Part shown: piece after piece, positions 8,701 to 13,034 of the stretch
Layout: the number at the start of each line of letters is the position of its first letter
Position numbering within the stretch: the first letter of the stretch is position 1
Assembly: GCA_016191795.1 (NCBI GenBank)
Contig: JACPVK010000127.1
Coordinates: 1-13,034, forward strand
DNA length: 13,034 nt
DNA from: Gammaproteobacteria bacterium
GTDB taxonomy: Bacteria; Pseudomonadota; Gammaproteobacteria; SZUA-229
Reading direction: 5' to 3'
Program-made: the position numbers and the translations under genes
Notes under the pieces: model-generated
Databases searched by the model: none
The model's input: only the letters and a program-made list of their open reading frames with translations
Told to the model about the DNA's origin: nothing

Positions 8701-8726
8701 CTCCGATTACGCTACACTAATCGGAG
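8701..8726. repeat. CTCCGATTA palindrome
   Basis: Nine-base arms CTCCGATTA and TAATCGGAG surround an 8-nt loop (CGCTACAC). The sequence resembles the GATTACGCTACGCTAATC-type dispersed palindromes of Gammaproteobacteria. Only one copy is present in this window, so the repeat status rests on recollection. Confidence 0.55.
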
Positions 8727-8737
8727 CCACGCTTCTG

Positions 8738-8761
8738 TTGTGGGTCGGCCTTCAGGCCGAC
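8738..8761 (+). repeat. REP-like element B (GTGG head plus hairpin)
   Basis: GTGG head (8740-8743) followed by a hairpin with arms GTCGGCC and GGCCGAC around TTCA (8744-8761). It has the same architecture and loop as the element at 8511 but a different, fully compensated stem. It faces element C at 8796-8819, with 34 nt between them. Confidence 0.75.
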
Positions 8762-8795
8762 GCTTGTGATTTTATTCCTTTCCCTGGAAAAAGGC

Positions 8796-8819
8796 GTTGC
8801 CCTGAAGGGCAACCCACAA
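8796..8819 (-). repeat. REP-like element C, facing element B
   Basis: On the minus strand it reads GTGG, then arms GTTGCCC and GGGCAAC around TTCA. It is a third stem version of the same design and forms an opposed pair with element B. The outer ends (TTGTGGGT) of the two elements are identical, while the stem interiors differ with compensation. Confidence 0.75.
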
Positions 8820-8883
8820 AAGAATTCGAATCCGAAAACAAGCCACAATATATGCAAATAAAAAATTAATTTTATTTATATTA

Positions 8884-8910
8884 TTGCGTGCATTTGCAGA
8901 CTATTCCTTT
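8884..8910 (+). repeat. Partial copy (right end) of the AT-rich GCATTTGC inverted repeat
   Basis: The stretch GCGTGCATTTGC followed by AGACTATTCCTTT matches the right end of the repeat at 10125-10204 (GCATGCATTTGC, then GGACTATTCTTT) with few changes. It overlaps the last codons and stop of the minus-strand esterase gene (stop at 8901-8903). An AT-only stem (AAATAAAA / TTTTATTT, 8856-8877) lies next to it. Confidence 0.5.
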
Positions 8911-9839
8911 TTATTAAATAACACACTCGCCGCGTATTCAGCGATTTTGGCATGGCCCTTTGTTGTCGGGTGTATGCCGTCCCAGAACAAATAATCATCC
9001 GGCTGTGCACACACGGCATTTTCTACTACACCAAAACTGAGACATGGCATGGTCACATTCACCAGCCCATAATTTGCCGGCATACTCGTTACGGCATACA
9101 AAAATGAGTAAAGATCCAGACGCATAAATTCAACCGGCAAAAACATTTCCAGTTGATTGAGTAAATTATCCAGGGCCGTGTTGTAACTCACACTCATAAA
9201 GTGAGCAGCTCCCTGTGCTTGCGGCCCCGCCATAATCAGTGCAGGCACTATTGCCAGATCCGGTGCGTTGGCTACAACAATATGACGCGCTCCGGCCGCC
9301 TGTAGAGCCAGAATATTATCGCTAACACTGGTCACGGCTGCCGTGAGTATTTGCAGACTGCTGGCGCCTGTTACATCTGTTTGCAATGCTTCGATGGCAT
9401 CACGCACATCGTTGCCGCCTATCATAATCACGTACAGCGTACGGGATGTATCCTTGAGTTTGTCATTGGCAAGATAACTACCCACCTGACTGGTTAAATC
9501 CATAAAACCGGTAGCACGTGCACGGGCTCCCCCCACGGCATAATTGCCATAACGAGTTTTAACAAATGCCGGCCCGGATTTGATATCCAGCTTATCAGCC
9601 AGTTGTTCGACCCAGGTATCACCATTGGTAAGATGATAATCACCAATGACATAGGGTGCCGAAGGTATAAGCTCATAAGGAGCCTGCACAGACAAACCGG
9701 TTAAGGCATAAAGATTTCCCGGATCAGACAGGCTATCGCCGAACACCACCAGTTTAAGGTCTTTATCTGCATAGGAAGTGGCACTGAATAGTGCGCATAA
9801 CAAAACGAATCCAATCTGTAACAAATGACGTTGTGACAT
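8901..9839 (-). CDS. Secreted GDSL/SGNH-family esterase or lipase
   Basis: 312 residues. The N-terminus is a Sec signal peptide: basic start MSQRHL, a hydrophobic core, and a likely cut after SYA at residue 24. The mature protein begins with the GDSL block VVFGDSLSDPGN, with nucleophile Ser36. Gly103 (NYAVGGA) and Asn143 (GGND, 141-144) supply the oxyanion hole, and DGIHPTTKGH near the C-terminus gives Asp287 and His290. All four SGNH blocks are therefore present, as in the COG3240 phospholipase/lecithinase-type group, with no C-terminal autotransporter barrel. It probably hydrolyses esters in the periplasm or outside the cell; the substrate cannot be read from sequence. The start is firm: AGGAGG lies 7 nt before ATG. 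It is a single gene, convergent with tssH and surrounded by repeats. Confidence 0.9.
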   Translation of the reverse strand: MSQRHLLQIGFVLLCALFSATSYADKDLKLVVFGDSLSDPGNLYALTGLSVQAPYELIPSAPYVIGDYHLTNGDTWVEQLADKLDIKSGPAFVKTRYGNYAVGGARARATGFMDLTSQVGSYLANDKLKDTSRTLYVIMIGGNDVRDAIEALQTDVTGASSLQILTAAVTSVSDNILALQAAGARHIVVANAPDLAIVPALIMAGPQAQGAAHFMSVSYNTALDNLLNQLEMFLPVEFMRLDLYSFLYAVTSMPANYGLVNVTMPCLSFGVVENAVCAQPDDYLFWDGIHPTTKGHAKIAEYAASVLFNKKE

Positions 9840-9877
9840 AAGTAATCCTCCTGGTTGAATACGATACCATGACTATG

Positions 9878-9905
9878 CATTCCCACGCGGAGCGTGGGAA
9901 CGAGA
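9878..9905 (+). repeat. GCATTCCCACGC palindromic repeat, copy 2
   Basis: Arms TTCCCACGC and GCGTGGGAA around GGA (9880-9900), with the same flanks and orientation as the copy at 8651-8678. It lies about 40 nt upstream of the esterase start, inside its leader or promoter region, and on the minus strand could fold in the 5' untranslated RNA. Confidence 0.75.
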
Positions 9906-9915
9906 AACCCAGCAA

Positions 9916-10022
9916 GATAAAGCATAAGTCCGCAAATGCACGCAAATAAACGCAAATAATACAAAAGCTCTTTTGTTTTTATTCGCGTGCATTTGCGTTT
10001 ATTTGCTGACTAATGCTTTATC
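9916..10022. repeat. Long imperfect inverted repeat built from GCAAAT/ATTTGC modules
   Basis: Arms of about 50 nt run from GATAAAGCAT on the left to ATGCTTTATC on the right. They meet at a central ACAAAAG-CT-CTTTTGT stem (9961-9976). Each arm consists of roughly 10-nt units such as GTTTATTTGC and GTGCATTTGC. The units occur in swapped order on the two arms, so the mismatches are clustered. A shorter related copy lies at 10125-10204 and a fragment at 8884-8910. No protein-coding capacity is seen. It resembles a MITE-like or other non-autonomous dispersed repeat. Confidence 0.65.
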
Positions 10023-10073
10023 TTTTAGCTTTTACTAGCTAATAGCGTAAATCACATTATCCGTGCAGTGAAT

Positions 10074-10095
10074 GGTGGGCATCGCCCACCCTACA
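10074..10095 (-). repeat. REP-like element D (GTAG head, GGTGGGC stem)
   Basis: Read on the minus strand: TGTAG, then arms GGTGGGC and GCCCACC around a 3-nt GAT loop. It again has a GTRG head abutting a hairpin, but the stem and loop differ from elements A-C. I recall similar GGTGGGC/GCCCACC palindromes as common dispersed repeats of Gammaproteobacteria. It sits between the two long inverted repeats. Confidence 0.65.
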
Positions 10096-10124
10096 ACAGC
10101 TAAAATACCAAAGAAGGTCTGTAT

Positions 10125-10204
10125 ATAAACGCAAATAATACAAAAGCCCTTTTGTTTTTATTCGCGTTTATTTGCATGCATTTGCGGACTATTCTTTGTC
10201 TTTA
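10125..10204. repeat. Second copy of the AT-rich inverted repeat, left arm shortened
   Basis: The core ATAAACGCAAATAATACAAAAG with its inverted arm CTTTTGTTTTTATTCGCG gives a hairpin over 10125-10171. The right arm then continues with ATGCATTTGCGGACTATTC up to about 10204, without a matching left extension. The central loop has CC where the copy at 9916-10022 has TC. It lies directly downstream of the minus-strand motor operon, so its hairpin could help end that transcript, though this is inference. Confidence 0.6.
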
Positions 10205-10231
10205 CAAGCCCGCTGCCAGCCACACACTACG

Positions 10232-11137
10232 TCAAGATGGTAAAAACTCGATAGGATAAGTCACCGTAACCGGCTCAACACTGCGCACACCAAAATCAAA
10301 TAACTTGATACGCGAAATCAGGCTGGATTCCAGGCCAGAATCATTCAACTCAGATGACAACACCTTGACCTTGCTAACCTTGCCGGTGGGCTCAATGGTA
10401 ATTTGTAACACTATCTTGCCTTTCAGACCCGGGTTGGTGCGGCGGGCACGACTATAGAGTGAATACAATTTACTCTTGTTCTGATCGAATACAATGGTGA
10501 TTTCTTCATCTGCACGAATACTGCCGGATGTTGAGCGAGCCGTTTTTGAGGTATCCGTTTTAGGCGCATCAGACCTGACCAGTGACGCCTTAACCTGAGC
10601 CACTTCCTTGCTGCTCAGCGTGGTCTGACTACCGATGGACGTGTATTGTCCACTATTAACGCTCACCCCACCCTTGCCAGCTTCAGCCATCAATAAACCT
10701 TTGTTGACGGATGACACCTGCTGACTGGCCGACCCTGCAGAGTTTACTTTGCCACTGAGCATGGAATTCACGGCCGAGGTATCCATTAAATCAACCAGAT
10801 CCTTGCTCAGTGCCAGCAAACCACTATCGGCCGCTTTTTCACGCGCCTTTTGCTGTGTTTCAGTTAAAGGTTTGGTTTCGGTTCGCTCGGGGATTTTTTT
10901 GATCACCGGTTTTAATATTGGCTTGGGTTTTTCCTTTTCCATAATAAATTGTGCAATACGCTCGGGCACAGCACGTATGGTTCTTTCTTCACGTGGCACT
11001 TCTATATTGGAAATGACTAAAGCCAGCGCCAGCAATCCCACCAGTACCGATACTGCCAGCACCGTAAACGAATTGTCACCACTGCGACGCGGATGCCATT
11101 CCAGTGCCAGATCATGATACGTCATCGCCGTCATCAT
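10232..11137 (-). CDS. TonB-like energy transducer with AgmX/PglI C-terminal domain
   Basis: 301 residues. A short cytoplasmic N-terminus is followed by one membrane segment at about 24-43 (FTVLAVSVLVGLLALALVI). Next comes a Lys/Pro-rich stretch (KPKPILKPVIKKIPE), then a long Ser/Thr-rich low-complexity region. The C-terminal domain (about 207-301) matches the AgmX/PglI, TonB_C-like type: LKGKIVLQITIEPTGKVSKV, then the LDSGLESSLI-like helix, ending PVTVTYPIEFLPS. Such proteins are energised by ExbB/ExbD-type motors and reach across the periplasm; AgmX itself is a gliding-motility protein of Myxococcus. The gene is last in the operon, its ATG overlapping the exbD2 stop (ATGA). AGGA lies 4-7 nt upstream, so the second ATG (11134) is an equally possible start. 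The partner structure it pulls on cannot be read from the sequence. Confidence 0.82.
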   Translation of the reverse strand: MMTAMTYHDLALEWHPRRSGDNSFTVLAVSVLVGLLALALVISNIEVPREERTIRAVPERIAQFIMEKEKPKPILKPVIKKIPERTETKPLTETQQKAREKAADSGLLALSKDLVDLMDTSAVNSMLSGKVNSAGSASQQVSSVNKGLLMAEAGKGGVSVNSGQYTSIGSQTTLSSKEVAQVKASLVRSDAPKTDTSKTARSTSGSIRADEEITIVFDQNKSKLYSLYSRARRTNPGLKGKIVLQITIEPTGKVSKVKVLSSELNDSGLESSLISRIKLFDFGVRSVEPVTVTYPIEFLPS

Positions 11138-11637
11138 GCCTTCCTTTTGGATGTCTGCGAGGCCGCAAACGCTATACGTGTGTAATTAGCCTGACGGCAG
11201 GTAGCCAGAATCTTGCGCAATAATGCATAGGAAATTTTTTCGTCACCCATAATGGTGACCGCCATACCCTTGCTGCGATCCTGCGCAGTCAACCTGACTT
11301 TCCGTGACTGAAACTTTAATTCGTCAGCCAGATCGCCAATCGTATCTTCCTGCGCAGCAAGCACCTGTGAAGTGTCAGCAATTCTCCGGCCCTGTACCAG
11401 AATATCTTTATTGGTCACCATGATAACCAGTGTTTCTTCCGGCAGCTTGCTGGCTGTGGAAGTCGGCAGTTTTATATCTTTGGTGCTGGGTAGTTGTTGC
11501 ACAGTAGATGAACTGATCAACAGGAAAAACACCAGGATGGTGAAAACATCCATTAAGGAGACGAGATTTAAACCACCATCCTTTTGACGCGCCTGATGCT
11601 TTTGCATACGCAGCGCACGTTTTGACATTTTCATCAT
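11134..11637 (-). CDS. ExbD/TolR-family biopolymer transport protein (second ExbD, Asp retained)
   Basis: 167 residues: a very basic N-terminus, one membrane helix at about 25-45, and a periplasmic domain. The helix contains LVSLMDVFTILVFFLLISS, with Asp30 in the place of the ion-carrying Asp of E. coli ExbD (Asp25) and TolR. It is therefore the likely proton-translocating subunit of this motor. The periplasmic part has LVIMVTNKDILVQGRRI, an ExbD-like beta strand pattern, and a TIMGDEKISYALLRKI segment typical of the domain's end. ATG overlaps the stop of the first exbD (ATGA), with GGAG 8 nt upstream. A second ATG follows immediately, so the exact start may shift by one codon. Its own stop overlaps the next gene's start, indicating tight coupling. 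Confidence 0.85.
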   Translation of the reverse strand: MMKMSKRALRMQKHQARQKDGGLNLVSLMDVFTILVFFLLISSSTVQQLPSTKDIKLPTSTASKLPEETLVIMVTNKDILVQGRRIADTSQVLAAQEDTIGDLADELKFQSRKVRLTAQDRSKGMAVTIMGDEKISYALLRKILATCRQANYTRIAFAASQTSKRKA

Positions 11638-12182
11638 GGCGCAGGCTCCGGGGCCGGAGCCGTAGATGCATCGAGAGGCGCATCGGTCTGCAAATCGGGC
11701 GCATCACCAATGGAAATATTCGGAAACAACTCTACCGTTTCTACTGACAAAAACTGAACTATATCGGTACTTCGCACTCGGTCCATCACTGAAATCAGGG
11801 TTTTATAATCTGTACTGCGTTCGAGTAATAACGTGATATTTTTTTCTTCGGGAAAACGCGATTTAATTTCAACCAATACATCAGAAAATGCCTTCCAGTT
11901 GGTATCATCCGCCGTACGCTCAAAACTTTTGATCAGGCCCAGGTTCGCATCCCGGATATCAAAGCTGTGCTCACGTATATGCAACTCAAGTTGCAGCTTG
12001 ATGCTGTCTTCCTGTTTGGCGATAGCATCCAGCGCCGGAAGGTTTAACTCCAGCACTGTCATTCTTGAAAATACGGCTGATATCAACAGAAACGGAATCA
12101 ATATAACCATCAAATTCATGAATGTGGTTACATCCAGCTCAACTGTTTCTTCAGAAATACGTCGCTTGTTAGCCAGTTTCAT
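11634..12182 (-). CDS. ExbD/TolR-family protein (first ExbD, Asn at the ion-binding position)
   Basis: 182 residues when started at the ATG at 12182. An upstream in-frame TTG at 12188 directly abuts the AGGGAG ribosome site and cannot be used, whereas the ATG sits 6 nt from it. One membrane segment lies at about 19-38 (TTFMNLMVILIPFLLISAVF). Aligned on the ExbD pattern (TPFIDVML), Asn23 replaces the essential Asp. The periplasmic domain continues through LNLPALDAI, ITLLLERSTDYKTLISVMD and a VELFPNISIG strand, with a Pro/Ala-rich tail. It is the second gene of the motor operon, 30 nt after the exbB-like gene. It probably forms a heteromeric pair with the following ExbD inside the channel pentamer. 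Confidence 0.85.
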   Translation of the reverse strand: MKLANKRRISEETVELDVTTFMNLMVILIPFLLISAVFSRMTVLELNLPALDAIAKQEDSIKLQLELHIREHSFDIRDANLGLIKSFERTADDTNWKAFSDVLVEIKSRFPEEKNITLLLERSTDYKTLISVMDRVRSTDIVQFLSVETVELFPNISIGDAPDLQTDAPLDASTAPAPEPAP

Positions 12183-12212
12183 AGTCAACTCCCTGATACA
12201 TATTGATGAGGA

Positions 12213-12833
12213 CTAATGATCTTTGCTAATCAGGTTAAGGCATTTAACCGCCGCCATTTCGAGGTTATCAATTAATCGTGCGGTTTTTGTTTGCAGATAC
12301 GAATGTATGAGAATTAAAGGAATGGCCGCCACCAGGCCGAAGGCCGTGGTGTTCATGGCCACTGAAATACTGGCTGACAGTAAATCGGCTTTTTCGGCCG
12401 GATCGGCAGCCGCTACAGCTGTAAACGCATCGATCAGACCAATAATAGTACCCAGCAACCCCAACAAGGTCGCAATGTTCGCATAGGTAGCAAGGTAATG
12501 TGTGCGTTGCACCAGCTCCGGCATCACTTCCATCATGCCCTCTTCCATCGCCGCTTCGATATCTTCGCGACGCTTGGTCGAGCCCAGGCGGGAGAAGCCA
12601 TAATTGAGCATCAATGCCAGCGGGGTTTTGAGCTCCTGAGTCATTTTGATGGCTCGGGCATGATCGTTCGCTTTCAGCATGGGTACCAGTTGCTCCCATA
12701 CCCGGTTCGTCTTTTTGATGGTCCTGGTAATGTAGAGAAAGCGCTCGATTGCGATGGCAATCCCTAATGCAAGCACCACCAGAATAGGCCACATGAATGC
12801 ACCACCGGCCTGGAAAAACTTAACAACTTCCAT
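12213..12833 (-). CDS. MotA/TolQ/ExbB-family proton channel protein
   Basis: 206 residues with the three-helix layout of ExbB/TolQ. TM1 lies at about 12-30 (PILVVLALGIAIAIERF follows the FMW start) and ends in the conserved Glu30-Arg31. A cytoplasmic domain covers roughly 40-112. TM2 lies at about 115-137 with the family signature LLGLLGTIIGLIDAF, and TM3 at about 154-180 with AMNTTAFGLVAAIPLIL. The signature segments leave no doubt about the family. The protein would form the pentameric channel around the two ExbD subunits encoded downstream. ATG has GGGG 6 nt upstream. It is the first gene of the four-gene motor operon (possible promoter at 12874-12901). Whether the system serves import, envelope integrity or motility is not shown by the sequence. 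Confidence 0.92.
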   Translation of the reverse strand: MEVVKFFQAGGAFMWPILVVLALGIAIAIERFLYITRTIKKTNRVWEQLVPMLKANDHARAIKMTQELKTPLALMLNYGFSRLGSTKRREDIEAAMEEGMMEVMPELVQRTHYLATYANIATLLGLLGTIIGLIDAFTAVAAADPAEKADLLSASISVAMNTTAFGLVAAIPLILIHSYLQTKTARLIDNLEMAAVKCLNLISKDH

Positions 12834-12873
12834 GAGTTACCCCTTTAATCAAATAATCGGAAAATTTGTGCGT

Positions 12874-12901
12874 AGTTTATCGGTAAAAACACACACTGCA
12901 A
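12874..12901 (-). promoter_or_regulatory. Possible sigma-70-type promoter for the motor operon
   Basis: On the minus strand TTGCAG (12896-12901) and TAAACT (12874-12879) are separated by 16 nt. They lie about 40 nt upstream of the exbB-like start, within the only intergenic gap before the operon. The match is moderate and was judged by eye. Confidence 0.3.
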
Positions 12902-12936
12902 TTTATTTTTTAAAAATTAGTATCACGACGCCAGGT

Positions 12937-13034
12937 CTAAAAATCATACTCGATCCGGCGCATCGTAGTATCGATACCGGAAACCTCCTGCGGGCTGTGG
13001 CAAGCCAATTCTTTATCATAAATTATCTCTATTA
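12937..13034 (-). CDS. Probable C-terminal end of an unidentified protein (5' truncated by window edge)
   Basis: A minus-strand frame is open from the right edge to a TAG at 12937-12939. It gives 32 residues ending SGIDTTMRRIEYDF. The composition looks protein-like, and the position just upstream of the motor operon, on the same strand, suits a preceding gene. However, an open frame this short can arise by chance and no family is recognised. The 97 nt between this stop and the exbB-like start contain the possible promoter and an AT-rich stretch. Confidence 0.4.
   Translation of the reverse strand, partial: IEIIYDKELACHSPQEVSGIDTTMRRIEYDF

Noticed and set aside
8572..8769. Plus-strand ORF of 65 codons between tssH and the esterase
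   Set aside because: It consists almost entirely of REP elements and palindromes and has no ribosome site or recognisable domain.
8856..8877. AT-only hairpin downstream of the esterase as an intrinsic terminator
   Set aside because: The stem AAATAAAA/TTTTATTT has no GC pairs and would be too weak; it is better explained as part of the AT-rich repeat fragment.
8901..9839. Esterase as a T6SS lipase effector, given its position next to the T6SS
   Set aside because: It has a clear Sec signal peptide, lies on the opposite strand with its own strong ribosome site, and has no adjacent immunity or VgrG/adaptor gene. Known Tle effectors are delivered without a Sec signal.
9701..9964. Minus-strand ORF of 87 codons upstream of and overlapping the esterase (and a second frame at 9763-9945)
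   Set aside because: Most of the unique part is translated from the GCATTCCCACGC palindrome and the AT-rich repeat. The SAWECI and PTLRVGMHS peptides are familiar artefacts of this repeat, and the remainder is antiframe to the esterase signal peptide.
9916..10204. Impression of a CRISPR-like array from recurring ATTTGC units
   Set aside because: There are no regular repeat-spacer units. The motif forms large inverted repeats with shuffled modules, and no cas gene is near.
10232..12833. Assignment of the motor operon as tolQRA or exbBD-tonB proper
   Set aside because: There are two distinct ExbD genes, the C-terminal domain is of AgmX/PglI type rather than TolA, and no tolB or pal follows.
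12903..13019. 38-codon minus-strand ORF starting at an ATG near the right edge
   Set aside because: It has no ribosome site and ends in an AT-rich tail. The alternative frame running off the window looks more like protein, though neither is certain.

Overview
The window looks like a chromosomal segment of a gammaproteobacterium of roughly 50% GC. Family affiliation of the proteins and the many small palindromic intergenic repeats typical of that class suggest this, but no taxonomic marker is present, so the assignment is an inference. It splits into three blocks.

Block 1 (1-8447, + strand) is part of a type VI secretion system (T6SS) operon: the C-terminal half of the sheath protein TssC, a second full-length TssC-family paralog (ImpD/TssC40 type), baseplate genes tssE, tssF and tssG, and the sheath-recycling AAA+ ATPase tssH (clpV). 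Genes are tightly packed: tssE/tssF overlap by 8 nt and tssF/tssG by 37 nt. A strong 12-bp hairpin sits between the two tssC genes. TssB/TssC form the contractile sheath, TssE/F/G belong to the baseplate wedge, and ClpV disassembles contracted sheaths. No hcp, vgrG, tagJ/impE, tssJLM or effector gene is visible here; tssB and others probably lie to the left.

Block 2 (8448-10231) is a repeat-rich zone around one lone minus-strand gene, a Sec-exported GDSL/SGNH esterase (8901-9839). The flanks hold REP-type elements (a GTRG head plus a hairpin with covarying stem), a GCATTCCCACGC palindrome in two copies that bracket the esterase, a CTCCGATTA palindrome, and three copies or fragments of an AT-rich long inverted repeat built from roughly 10-nt modules. 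One fragment reaches the esterase stop codon. Several ORFs in these stretches are repeat artefacts.

Block 3 (10232-13034, minus strand) is a compact operon for a proton-driven inner-membrane motor: ExbB/TolQ/MotA-type channel, two different ExbD/TolR-type proteins, then a single-pass protein with a TonB-like AgmX/PglI C-terminal domain. The last three are joined by two ATGA stop-start overlaps. The first ExbD has Asn at the position of the ion-carrying Asp of ExbD, while the second keeps Asp, so the two subunits look specialised. The extreme right end probably holds the C-terminus of another minus-strand gene.

Nothing here is clearly a wholly new system. The points most worth a look are the paralogous sheath gene behind a hairpin, the Asn/Asp ExbD pair with its AgmX partner, and the covarying REP elements and repeat-bracketed esterase.
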